A DNA stretch of 38,707 bases from a virus, in IMG/VR virus record IMGVR_UViG_3300046697_000019, positions 1-38,707 of that record; one strand, given 5' to 3'. The first letter of the stretch is position 1; each line of letters starts with the position of its first letter. The position numbers were made by a program, and so were the translations under genes. Below are positions 6,949 through 13,032 of the stretch, piece by piece. A model generated the notes under the pieces. It was not told where the DNA came from and did no database searches. It worked only from the letters and a program-made list of their open reading frames with translations.

Positions 6949-7229
6949 CAGTCATCCCGATATTGCTTCAACTCTTTGCGTGCTGCGTCCAGACCAGCTT
7001 CTGCTGCCGCCAGCTTCTGTTCTAGAACATATACCTTTTCAGCATTTGCGCCAGATTCTTTAAAGTGTGGACAGTTATAGGACATTTCTGGCCAAACCCA
7101 CACAAAGTTGTTCGTCTGTTTGCTCTGTTTATTCCAGTATGCGCACTGGAAGCTGTTCATCTGTTCGTCAGTGTCAAATTCAAAATCTAACACTTCTGTG
7201 CAAAATCTACAGTTTTTATTACTTACCAT
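6948..7229 (-). CDS. CxxC protein with C-terminal coiled coil, 93 aa
   Basis: The N-terminal half carries CRFC (7-10) and two later cysteines (29 and 53, the latter in YNCPHF), compatible with a zinc site made of two cysteines plus further cysteine or histidine. Residues about 63-92 form a charged coiled coil (VLEQKLAAAEAGLDAARKEL). It overlaps the upstream gene by 11 bases. Function unknown; the tail suggests dimerisation. Confidence 0.55.
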   Translation of the reverse strand: MVSNKNCRFCTEVLDFEFDTDEQMNSFQCAYWNKQSKQTNNFVWVWPEMSYNCPHFKESGANAEKVYVLEQKLAAAEAGLDAARKELKQYRDD

Positions 7230-7644
7230 TTTTGTTCACTCCTTTTAAATCTACAGTCCACGGTTCAATCACTTTTAAGTTCTTTGTAAATGCAATCAAG
7301 TGGTCTGCTAGTTTCTGGTTTGCAGTCACTGTATGGTTGCCGAGATCAATTAATTCTGTTTTTTCGTTCCACGAATTCTTATATAACAGTGGATATTTGT
7401 GTTTAGGTTTCATGCGCTTATATCCAACACTGACGGGGTTGCGCTGTGGCTTCTGCCGTTTTGGCGATGCCATAATTGGTGCTGTTTCCTTTTCATTCTT
7501 CCACATATCATCAAGTATGCCTTCAAACTTCATGCTGTTGCATCTGTCAATGCCTGAACGGATGTCGAAACTATTTATCAGCACCTTATACGTCATATTT
7601 TCCAGATGCACTATTGCATACCAGTTCTGTGGAAGTGCAGTCAC
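7219..7644 (-). CDS. conserved-looking hypothetical protein, 141 aa
   Basis: Starts with GTG that overlaps the upstream stop as GTGA, so translation is coupled. The first 45 residues look like a small alpha/beta unit (WYAIVHLENMTYKVLINSF). A basic, proline-rich middle (SPKRQKPQRNPVSVGYKRMK) follows and then a helical tail. The basic stretch suggests nucleic-acid contact. I do not recognise the family. Confidence 0.5.
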   Translation of the reverse strand: MTALPQNWYAIVHLENMTYKVLINSFDIRSGIDRCNSMKFEGILDDMWKNEKETAPIMASPKRQKPQRNPVSVGYKRMKPKHKYPLLYKNSWNEKTELIDLGNHTVTANQKLADHLIAFTKNLKVIEPWTVDLKGVNKNGK

Positions 7645-7775
7645 ACTAGCACCGTTTTAAAAAGCACAATGTCCGCAGCCAGGATTAACAAAATAAGCTG
7701 CGCCAATGCCAACACAACCAGGATTTGTCCAAGCTGTGTGTTCTGAAAAAACTGCTTCACGCTCTTTGGTTTCAT
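7641..7775 (-). CDS. small single-pass membrane protein, 44 aa
   Basis: Read directly from the minus strand: ATG at 7775 with AGGAGTGA 9 bases upstream, TGA at 7641 overlapping the next GTG. A basic N-terminus (KPKSVKQFF) is followed by a long hydrophobic helix (about 18-37). An in-frame ATG at 7808 would add 11 residues but has no ribosome site. Small viral membrane protein of unknown role. Confidence 0.55.
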   Translation of the reverse strand: MKPKSVKQFFQNTQLGQILVVLALAQLILLILAADIVLFKTVLV

Positions 7776-7921
7776 TTTTCTGTTCACTCCTGCCGTTCCA
7801 AACAGCATCAGCAGCCAGGTGGCGGAGATGAAAAGACCAACCCTGGCTGTTGCCAGATACCGAACGACACCATACAGATGAGCCTTAGACTATTTATAAT
7901 TGCTGTTTGAAAGCGGGATTG
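7776..7921 (-). promoter_or_regulatory. intergenic region with TATA box at 7891-7900
   Basis: The minus strand has ATTATAAATA at 7891-7900. An ATG lies 25 nt downstream (7873), exactly where a leaderless transcript would begin; it opens a 21-codon frame whose TGA overlaps the ATG at 7808. An 8-bp inverted repeat (CAGCCAGG / CCTGGCTG, about 22 nt apart) lies between. I read this as a promoter for the membrane-protein gene and those after it; the mini-frame is uncertain. Confidence 0.45.
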
Positions 7922-8287
7922 CTAAACTTCATCAATCAGTGGCAGCGTGGATTCTTTTGGCTTCAGCTCGTCACTAACTTTGAAGTGAAACATCTTAAAC
8001 AACACAGCCCTGCGTGCGTGGATGTCATTCATCACTTCACGGTGCAGTTCTAATGACCACACGCCGTGTGCAATAAATTCTGTGTCCTGTAAAAGTGAAA
8101 GGATGTGGCCAAATGCAGCATACTGGTGGCTGTCGTGAACGTCATAAACACGTTCAACATAATCCTGTTTTTCTTTGTCCCAAACACGAATTCCGGCAAA
8201 TTTCAGACAGTGCAGTTCTTTGTCAATCCTGCGCAGCTTCATTTGACAGCGTTGGAAAGGAACAGTATCATGTGCATCTGGTTGCAT
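7922..8287 (-). CDS. hypothetical protein, 121 aa
   Basis: A soluble, mixed alpha/beta protein rich in histidine, with features such as VYDVHDSHQYAAFGHILSLL and a C-terminal acidic end. An internal ATG at 8239 would give a product beginning MKLRRIDKEL, which looks like a natural N-terminus, and neither start has a clear ribosome site. No family recognised. Histidine spacing hints at metal binding, but this is weak. Confidence 0.5.
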   Translation of the reverse strand: MQPDAHDTVPFQRCQMKLRRIDKELHCLKFAGIRVWDKEKQDYVERVYDVHDSHQYAAFGHILSLLQDTEFIAHGVWSLELHREVMNDIHARRAVLFKMFHFKVSDELKPKESTLPLIDEV

Positions 8288-8420
8288 TTAGGCATCCAAA
8301 TGTGTTGCACTGTTGCCGGTTATACTTTGCGCGTGCGCAACATATAAGAAGCAAAAAAAGAAAGGAAAGGATTGGATTTGAAGGCCACAAAAACAGAAAA
8401 ATTTGTTCACTCCTTCCCAT
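8268..8420 (-). CDS. possible small membrane or secreted protein, 50 aa
   Basis: An open frame read from the minus strand: ATG at 8420, TGA at 8268. Residues about 7-28 are strongly hydrophobic (FLFLWPSNPILSFLFLLLIC) and followed by CARAKYNRQQ and four more cysteines, like a signal peptide with a short cysteine-rich tail. A ribosome-site-like AAGGAGTGAACAA lies inside the frame and leads to ATT rather than ATG. It overlaps the next gene by 20 bases. Low confidence. Confidence 0.25.
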   Translation of the reverse strand: MGRSEQIFLFLWPSNPILSFLFLLLICCARAKYNRQQCNTFGCLNATRCT

Positions 8421-8448
8421 ATTCGTCTGCGTTTTGCTAGTGGCCTTC
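8380..8448 (-). promoter_or_regulatory. long-range inverted repeat flanking a ribosome-site-like element
   Basis: GAAGGCCAC at 8380-8388 and its exact complement GTGGCCTTC at 8440-8448 could pair across 51 nt. The loop contains AAGGAGTGAACAA, identical to the ribosome site of the 42-aa gene at 5575-5703, but followed by ATT. This could be an RNA structure controlling the following gene, or the relic of a lost gene start. Confidence 0.35.
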
Positions 8449-8461
8449 GTTCCTTTTTAAT

Positions 8462-8542
8462 TTATTTCTCTGGCGTGAATTTGTTGTTTTCAATCGTCAC
8501 CATTGGATCATATGCGCCAGTGCTGGCTTTTGGTGATGACAT
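8462..8542 (-). CDS. possible very small protein, 26 aa
   Basis: ATG at 8542 lies one base after the stop of the previous gene and follows GGCGGCATT, a possible ribosome site; TAA at 8462. The 26-residue product is polar, with no hydrophobic segment. It is supported only by spacing and may be chance. Confidence 0.3.
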   Translation of the reverse strand: MSSPKASTGAYDPMVTIENNKFTPEK

Positions 8543-8543
8543 T

Positions 8544-8786
8544 TCAATGCCGCCAACTACTTCTGTAGAAAGTCACACTGCCGTTTTTGACATCAGCACG
8601 CGTGACCAACAGACACAGTGGATCAGCACCCTGTATAACCCAATATTCGCCATCAGGGACCATCCAGAAAAATGTTTCACTATCCCGCCAACCGTGTTCA
8701 AAATTCAGCGTGACATCAGCACCATCCATCTTACACAGACGGATTGGTGGCGCAATTGCCTGGACACATAGTTTTGTTACATTCAT
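8544..8786 (-). CDS. HGW/VPDG-YWVIQG family protein, 80 aa (copy 1)
   Basis: A start at 8786 is preferred because GGTGA lies 6 bases upstream. The core, EHGW.DS..F.W.VPDG.YWVIQG (residues about 31-55), is shared almost residue for residue with the 118-aa protein at 32792-33148 in the head operon. It looks like a compact beta-rich domain. I do not recognise the family. Two copies in distant operons of one small genome suggest duplication and a useful function. Confidence 0.65.
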   Translation of the reverse strand: MNVTKLCVQAIAPPIRLCKMDGADVTLNFEHGWRDSETFFWMVPDGEYWVIQGADPLCLLVTRADVKNGSVTFYRSSWRH

Positions 8787-8797
8787 TTGTTTCACCT

Positions 8798-8926
8798 TCA
8801 GTTTTCGTTATCCATCAGATAAACCAGCAGTTCATCCACAGATTTGCAGCCACGTCTGTATTTCAAATCCATAGTGCGCAGCCAGGTTTCCCTATTCACG
8901 CGCAGTGTCTTTGTTTTCGCTGTCAT
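8798..8926 (-). CDS. ribbon-helix-helix DNA-binding protein, 42 aa
   Basis: Read directly from the minus strand: ATG at 8926, TGA at 8798, overlapping the end of the 127-aa gene in another frame. The protein has one strand (KTKTLRVN), helix 1 (RETWLRTMDLKYR), a G-C-K turn, and helix 2 (SVDELLVYLMDN). This is the standard minimal ribbon-helix-helix fold, and the KSVDELLVYLMD end is like archaeal CopG-type repressors. It would bind DNA as a dimer through the strand. It is a good candidate for the regulator of the palindromic sites in this genome. GAGG lies 11 bases upstream. Confidence 0.6.
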   Translation of the reverse strand: MTAKTKTLRVNRETWLRTMDLKYRRGCKSVDELLVYLMDNEN

Positions 8927-9275
8927 TTACTGCTGTCCTCACCATGTCAACATACATTTCATGGATGAAATGTGTTGCTTCTTTGATTGTCTTATTCGCT
9001 TCTGCTGCAGTCATTCCAACCTTCAGCCGTCTGCCAATTTCCACGCCACAATCTGCAGCTTCACCATATGCCAGCAGATCTTCTGTGGTTTTATCACGAA
9101 ATGGATTTGGCAACATTTCATCGTCTGCTGCGTGCAGCTCGATCAGCGCCAGGGCAACATTGCTGATCAATTTGGCGTGCGCATTGTATTGTTCAATCAT
9201 CGCTTCATCCAACACAACGTCTGTCATGCTGTCCAGCAGTTCATCAACCATTTTTGACATTTCTTCATCTGACAT
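8892..9275 (-). CDS. helical acidic protein, 127 aa
   Basis: Almost entirely helical and acidic (MSDEEMSKMVDELLDSMTDV, then VALALIELHAADDEM and TAAEANKTIKEATHFIHEMY). No cysteine pairs or catalytic motif. It follows the 59-aa gene by 5 bases and overlaps the ribbon-helix-helix gene in another frame at its 3' end. Function unknown; the acidic helical character would suit an inhibitor or DNA mimic, but nothing shows this. Confidence 0.55.
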   Translation of the reverse strand: MSDEEMSKMVDELLDSMTDVVLDEAMIEQYNAHAKLISNVALALIELHAADDEMLPNPFRDKTTEDLLAYGEAADCGVEIGRRLKVGMTAAEANKTIKEATHFIHEMYVDMVRTAVNDSENKDTARE

Positions 9276-9280
9276 TGTTT

Positions 9281-9460
9281 TTAATCACTTCCTTCGATGG
9301 CAACTGCCATCACTGCAACTTTTTCAAGTTTGTCAGCAATTCGCTTCAACTGCCAAGCCAGTTCCATTTTCAGGAACTGGTCAACGGTTGTAAGTTCACA
9401 CGCGCCCAAAAAATCAAAGTATTCGTTGCGTGCTGCGTGGTATTTTTCATCATTCGACAT
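9281..9460 (-). CDS. small helical protein, 59 aa
   Basis: The ATG at 9460 is chosen because GGAG lies 9 bases upstream, although an in-frame ATG at 9478 exists. The product is helical, with the segment VDQFLKMELAWQLKRIADKLEKVAVMAVAIEG forming an amphipathic helix with leucine spacing. It overlaps the cysteine-rich gene by 11 bases. No family recognised. Confidence 0.5.
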   Translation of the reverse strand: MSNDEKYHAARNEYFDFLGACELTTVDQFLKMELAWQLKRIADKLEKVAVMAVAIEGSD

Positions 9461-9626
9461 TTTCACATACTCCATCAATACACTTCACTGACAGTTTTTC
9501 ACAGTCCAGGCAATAATGATTCGTCTGGAAGAAATCATAGGTTTCACATGGGTGCATACAATCACGGCATGGAATTGACTGTGGATAGTTTGCACACGGC
9601 ATGGGGATTTCACATTCTGTTGCCAT
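9450..9626 (-). CDS. cysteine-rich small protein, 58 aa
   Basis: ATG at 9626 follows GGTGA at 5 bases, so I prefer it to the longer frame from 9644. There are ten cysteines in 58 residues, including CRDC, CLDC and further spaced cysteines, enough for two zinc knuckles or disulphides. It sits between other zinc proteins in the early-type operon. Role unknown. Confidence 0.55.
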   Translation of the reverse strand: MATECEIPMPCANYPQSIPCRDCMHPCETYDFFQTNHYCLDCEKLSVKCIDGVCENVE

Positions 9627-9650
9627 TTTTTCACCTGCTTCCATCTGAAA

Positions 9651-9860
9651 TCACGCACCCAACTTTAGCCACTTGGTTTCTGCACCAAAAGTGTTCAGCC
9701 ACTGCAGTTCTTTGCGTTCCTGTCGTGACAGCTTCGATTTCGTGAACGTGCGCTTGGTGTAAAAACGGTTTGCTTCAACGCGCTGTTCACAGTTCATACA
9801 AGCAGGCGATTCAACAGAAAATTCCACGCCTGCACATCGTGCCTTATTTAGTCTGCACAT
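9651..9860 (-). CDS. CxxC protein with basic tail, 69 aa
   Basis: The start at 9860 is chosen because it follows GGAAGTGAACAA and leaves room for the TATA elements at 9913-9936, which lie right before an alternative ATG at 9911. Residues include CMNC and two earlier cysteines, then a basic helical region (FTKSKLSRQERKELQWL). A nucleic-acid-binding protein is likely. This is the first gene of the small-gene operon. Confidence 0.55.
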   Translation of the reverse strand: MCRLNKARCAGVEFSVESPACMNCEQRVEANRFYTKRTFTKSKLSRQERKELQWLNTFGAETKWLKLGA

Positions 9861-9911
9861 TGTTTGTTCACTTCCAGCACATTCCTGTGCTGCACGCCTG
9901 AACGCAGACAT

Positions 9912-9937
9912 TTGATATAAAGTTGTCTATTTATCCA
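9912..9937 (-). promoter_or_regulatory. TATA elements of the small-gene operon
   Basis: On the minus strand the region reads GGATAAATAGACAACTTTAT followed by ATC. It contains two overlapping TATA-like boxes about 55-75 bp before the preferred start at 9860. It lies just downstream of an inverted repeat, the usual arrangement for a repressed or activated archaeal promoter. Confidence 0.45.
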
Positions 9938-9939
9938 CT

Positions 9940-9970
9940 TGTTTATTCGCATTCCGCGTGAGAATAAACA
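9940..9970. promoter_or_regulatory. 31-bp inverted repeat, operator candidate
   Basis: TGTTTATTC (9940-9948) and GAATAAACA (9962-9970) are perfect 9-bp arms around a 13-bp centre. The element sits directly upstream of the TATA boxes, suggesting a dimeric regulator site. Confidence 0.5.
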
Positions 9971-9978
9971 GCAGGCAA

Positions 9979-9988
9979 TGACGCGTCA
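9979..9988. promoter_or_regulatory. 10-bp perfect palindrome TGACGCGTCA
   Basis: A perfect, uninterrupted palindrome 8 bp from the 31-bp inverted repeat in the same non-coding region. It could be a second regulator site; ten bases could also occur by chance. Confidence 0.3.
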
Positions 9989-10016
9989 CAACTCACATAT
10001 GGGTGCGTGTTTTAGT

Positions 10017-10029
10017 TAAAAGAAAAGAG
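10017..10029 (-). terminator. T-rich terminator candidate
   Basis: About 45 bases after the nuclease gene stops, the minus strand reads CTCTTTTCTTTTA after a GC-rich GGCCGC patch. A U-tract like this can end archaeal transcription, separating the nuclease gene from the next promoter. There is no strong hairpin. Confidence 0.35.
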
Positions 10030-10073
10030 CTGCGGCCTTCTTTTTCAGACCACTTTCAAATACCCCACCATGT

Positions 10074-10586
10074 TTAGAAAACCCATTCATGAACACCATA
10101 AAGAGCCAGTATTCGTTTATGTTCAGGATGAAGCTTTCTGCGTGTTGCGATGAACAGCTTTGATGCTGGAAATGACTGAGAATAAAACAATAATTGCCCA
10201 AGCGCCTGCTTAAGATACATCCCATTGTTGCCACCTTTGACTTCTATTATTTGTGGTGGCGCACCATCAACATAAATATCTACAATTCCGTTGTCACATA
10301 TAAATTGCGGGGTGCATAATATTCCACGCGACTCAAATTCTCGCAACAATTCATTTGTATATCGTTTTTCTGCACCAGTTGGTTTTGCACCCATTTCTGC
10401 ATCGCAAATGAGCTGTGCTATTGTTTCATCATTCTTTATTCCAAATGGCGATAATTCGTCATTCAGATACGTTGATGAAACATATTTTGGGATTTCTTTA
10501 TAATAACAATTCGTGCAGACAAAATTGTTTACATCTTCAACCTTAAAAGAAAAATCACATTTGTTGCAAGAAATTTCAGATAGCAT
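10074..10586 (-). CDS. PD-(D/E)XK nuclease with N-terminal zinc ribbon, 170 aa
   Basis: Residues 7-27 hold a zinc ribbon (CNKC and CTNC). The C-terminal half has the PD-(D/E)XK signature: GIVDIYVDG (D107 region), then IIEVKGG as the E-x-K strand, then a helix with ALGQLLFYSQ, the Q/Y motif common in RecB-like and Cas4-like nucleases. A last strand and helix (KLFIATRRK...HKRILALYGVHEW) complete the fold. It may take part in DNA repair, recombination or host DNA attack. Its start codon lies inside a large hairpin (10579-10621) and it has no clear ribosome site, so it is probably separately controlled. Confidence 0.72.
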   Translation of the reverse strand: MLSEISCNKCDFSFKVEDVNNFVCTNCYYKEIPKYVSSTYLNDELSPFGIKNDETIAQLICDAEMGAKPTGAEKRYTNELLREFESRGILCTPQFICDNGIVDIYVDGAPPQIIEVKGGNNGMYLKQALGQLLFYSQSFPASKLFIATRRKLHPEHKRILALYGVHEWVF

Positions 10587-10621
10587 AATGTGGCATTCTC
10601 ATACCACATCATAATGCTATC
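10579..10621 (-). promoter_or_regulatory. 43-bp near-palindrome covering a start codon
   Basis: Arms GATAGCATAATGTGG (10579-10593) and CCACATCATAATGCTATC (10604-10621) are complementary except for a 3-nt bulge and one mismatch, with a 10-nt loop. The ATG of the nuclease gene (10584-10586) lies inside the left arm. In the transcript the hairpin would hide this start; as DNA it could be a repressor site. It also follows the holin-like gene and could act as a transcript end. Confidence 0.6.
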
Positions 10622-10628
10622 GGTTTAT

Positions 10629-10823
10629 TTATGCAGTTTCGCCACTGAACACTTTAAGTGCAAGTGTCAAAAGTGCGCCTGCAAGCAAAAGATAGCCAGC
10701 TTCTGCACTTGTCACAGTCACATACTGTGGTATGAGAGCCAGCGCACCTATAATGAATACTGCGATCAGCACCCATGACTGTGGATTGCTTATGAATCCA
10801 GACCAAGAAAATGTTAATGCCAT
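10629..10823 (-). CDS. two-helix membrane protein, holin candidate, 64 aa
   Basis: The ATG at 10823 has a strong GGTGGTGAT ribosome site. The protein has two transmembrane helices (about 16-34 and 41-58) joined by a short turn, and a short charged C-terminus, the topology of class II holins. It follows the tail genes and a coiled-coil membrane protein, where lysis genes often lie. Archaeal virus holins are poorly known, so the function is tentative. Confidence 0.5.
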   Translation of the reverse strand: MALTFSWSGFISNPQSWVLIAVFIIGALALIPQYVTVTSAEAGYLLLAGALLTLALKVFSGETA

Positions 10824-10836
10824 TTTTATCACCACC

Positions 10837-11403
10837 TTAAAGAAGTCGTATTGAAACCACGGTTAAAAATAAACCACCAATAATAGTGCCCATTAATCCT
10901 ATAAGCCACCTTTGCAATTTATCCCTGTCTGCAGCCTGCTGTTTTACTGTGGCAATTGCCAGGGATTCCAATTTATCCCTGTCTGCAGCCTGCTGTTTTA
11001 ATGTGGCAATTGCCATGGATTCCAACCGATGATCATATTCTTCACAGATTTTTGCCATGTCCTTGTCGTGTTCATCTTCTATTCTGTTTATTTCTTTATT
11101 TACCGCCTCACGCAGAGTAGAAATTTGGCTGGTAATTCCATCAAGTTTGTCGTTTAGTGTTGTTGATACATTATTAAATGAATTCACCATTGATGCAATG
11201 TCACCATTCTGCCGCCTCTGCCAATCAGTTATTCCTGCAATCCGTTCACCAATTGCAGCAACGTCTGTGTGTGCATTTTGCGCAACCTGCCGTATTTCTT
11301 TTGCAACATCTTCCAATGCTGAAAGACGCAACCCGGCTTCCAGGGTTGCGTGGTCTGCATGTGCGTCGTCACGTCTTTTTCGTGCTGGTTCGTTTTCTGG
11401 CAT
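10837..11403 (-). CDS. coiled-coil tail-anchored membrane protein, 188 aa
   Basis: An N-terminal charged region is followed by a long coiled coil (about 20-160), then a C-terminal transmembrane helix (about 165-186) with a tiny basic tail. Residues 127-144 and 145-162 are a near-perfect tandem repeat of 18 residues containing AIAT.KQQAADRDKLES, from a 54-bp duplication at about 10918-11025. The topology recalls a spanin or a long rod anchored in the membrane. It overlaps the upstream coiled-coil gene by 35 bases. Confidence 0.6.
   Translation of the reverse strand: MPENEPARKRRDDAHADHATLEAGLRLSALEDVAKEIRQVAQNAHTDVAAIGERIAGITDWQRRQNGDIASMVNSFNNVSTTLNDKLDGITSQISTLREAVNKEINRIEDEHDKDMAKICEEYDHRLESMAIATLKQQAADRDKLESLAIATVKQQAADRDKLQRWLIGLMGTIIGGLFLTVVSIRLL
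10918..11025. repeat. 54-bp tandem duplication (2 copies)
   Basis: Two adjacent 54-bp copies, 10918-10971 and 10972-11025, differ at only a few bases. They encode the duplicated 18-residue coiled-coil segment of the membrane protein. The near identity indicates a recent slippage or unequal recombination event that keeps the heptad phase roughly intact. Confidence 0.85.
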
Positions 11404-11590
11404 TTGTCTGTTTCACATTCAGTGTTTTTTCGTGCTGTGCCACTGTCTTTTCAAGTTTTGCCAAGCGCTGTTCAACCGTGTCGGCCTGACGCACATTTAT
11501 CACGGTTGGCGGCGCTGGTGGTTCTTGTGTTGATGCAAGCAGCGCGTCAACATCTTCCTGTGTTATCCCTGGATATTTCTGTTTAATCAT
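11369..11590 (-). CDS. small coiled-coil protein with basic tail, 73 aa
   Basis: Begins with a UBA- or LysM-like helical start (YPGITQEDVDALLAS), then a proline-rich linker (EPPAPPTV), then a coiled coil (VEQRLAKLEKTVAQHEKTL) and a very basic tail (ARKRTSTKKT). It probably partners the coiled-coil membrane protein encoded by the overlapping next gene. Function unknown; placed between tail and lysis-like genes. Confidence 0.55.
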   Translation of the reverse strand: MIKQKYPGITQEDVDALLASTQEPPAPPTVINVRQADTVEQRLAKLEKTVAQHEKTLNVKQTNARKRTSTKKT

Positions 11591-11601
11591 CAGCGTCCTG
11601 C

Positions 11602-13032
11602 CTAATAATGATAAAAGCTAGTATCACGAAGGAAATATGGTGTTAGCATTATTCGTGAACCAACATCAGCGCCTGTGTCTGAAAATCCTAATATTGTATT
11701 CATCGCCCAAATTCCACCCTCTGTTCCATTTGTATATGATCCGCCAACAATCAAAAATCGTTCTGCTGCTGTGGATCCAGTAGTGTATGTGCCACACCAG
11801 TATGTGTTGGCAGAACCTGTAACAGTAGCTGGCCAAAATGGCATCCATTCTGTTTCGTGATAGCCTGCATCATATGACATCGCGTTGACATAGCCTGTGG
11901 ATGCAAGCGTGCCCAAACCCGTCACCTGGAACTGCGTGTTCACGCCTGTATTTAGTAGTTGCGCTGTGGTATAGTCAGCCAGCGGCGTTGCTGCACCACC
12001 GGCACCAATTCCCTGTTGGTTATAGCGCACCCACAAATTCCTGTTTGTGTCAATTTCGTGCGCATCCAGCATTGTCCACGTATTGCCCCAAAGGTTTTCA
12101 ACACCACGATACGACATTGCATATATAGGGCCAGCAGCAACCTGCACCTGTCCAGACGCGTTGCCCAAATCAATATTGTGATAGCTGCCATTTGTCATCG
12201 TGTATGATGAAGTCCAACCAGTGTATTGTCTGTTTGCGCCAGTGTTTATTCCAGCAGACAGCCCACCACGCGCTGTTGATCCTGATGGTGTTTGGCAGTT
12301 CAGGTTCGCATATTCAATAAGATAAAGCCACTGCAGCGCACTCCACGCCTGAAGATCAAGCAATTCGTATCGCTGCACTGTGCCGCCACCCTGTGCGGCA
12401 CCCATCAGGTTTGCACCATTCCTGCAGTCAGCACGTGCCGTTGATATTGTTGGTGCGTTGTTTGCGCCAGAATACAGAACACCGTTTGACAGCCATCCTT
12501 CATATGCGCCAATCATAATGTAGTCAATCGGATTCTGAGCGCGCAGAAACGCAGGGTGCAGCCGGTAACCCTGCATTGGATATGGAGAAATCCAGTGGTA
12601 TCTGTAGTTTCCTGACACATAGAATTTATACCAGAACTTCGGCACGTAAACAAAAATTTTTCCCATTCCGCTGCTGTCTGTGTATGTTAAATTTCCATAA
12701 TCGTCAATTTCGCCATAAAATGAATCAATGTCGCTGGTAATATTAACCATCGCGCGCTTCATTCCGCACCAGGGCATCAGCCCATCGCCACCTGTTGGCG
12801 CGTTTGCATCTTCATCAAACGTGTCAAATGATGAAACATAAGGACTTGATGCAGTATTTACGTGAAATATTGCATCCACGGCTGCGCCTTCAAGATAGTT
12901 TCCAAATTTGTCATTCATCACGCGTGTGATGGAAGCGCCAGGATCAGGATTTGTTATGTCAATTTTAACGCCAACTGCAACTGGTGGTCGTTTGCTGTCA
13001 TATGAAACATATCGTGTTGATTGATTCGCCAT
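11602..13032 (-). CDS. C-type-lectin-fold tail protein, receptor-binding candidate, 476 aa
   Basis: The ATG at 13032 overlaps the upstream stop (TAATG). The C-terminal 330 residues have hallmarks of the formylglycine-enzyme/C-type-lectin fold used by phage receptor-binding proteins: HPAFLRA..., YIMIGAYEGW, the helix LLDLQAWSALQWLYLIEYANL, and the core motif SYRGVENLWGN. The end, GSRIMLTPYFLRD, is also typical. It is the most distal tail gene before the lysis-like genes, the usual place for host recognition. The 24405-25640 protein shares the same core. No reverse transcriptase is present, so it is not part of a complete diversity-generating retroelement. Confidence 0.72.
   Translation of the reverse strand: MANQSTRYVSYDSKRPPVAVGVKIDITNPDPGASITRVMNDKFGNYLEGAAVDAIFHVNTASSPYVSSFDTFDEDANAPTGGDGLMPWCGMKRAMVNITSDIDSFYGEIDDYGNLTYTDSSGMGKIFVYVPKFWYKFYVSGNYRYHWISPYPMQGYRLHPAFLRAQNPIDYIMIGAYEGWLSNGVLYSGANNAPTISTARADCRNGANLMGAAQGGGTVQRYELLDLQAWSALQWLYLIEYANLNCQTPSGSTARGGLSAGINTGANRQYTGWTSSYTMTNGSYHNIDLGNASGQVQVAAGPIYAMSYRGVENLWGNTWTMLDAHEIDTNRNLWVRYNQQGIGAGGAATPLADYTTAQLLNTGVNTQFQVTGLGTLASTGYVNAMSYDAGYHETEWMPFWPATVTGSANTYWCGTYTTGSTAAERFLIVGGSYTNGTEGGIWAMNTILGFSDTGADVGSRIMLTPYFLRDTSFYHY

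Noticed and set aside
10016-10234. 72-aa minus-strand frame ending in a lysine/alanine stretch
   Set aside because: It lies in another frame of the PD-(D/E)XK nuclease gene and then runs into non-coding sequence; no ribosome site.
11602-13032. Diversity-generating retroelement target
   Set aside because: The lectin fold fits, but there is no reverse transcriptase gene and I saw no template repeat elsewhere in the genome.
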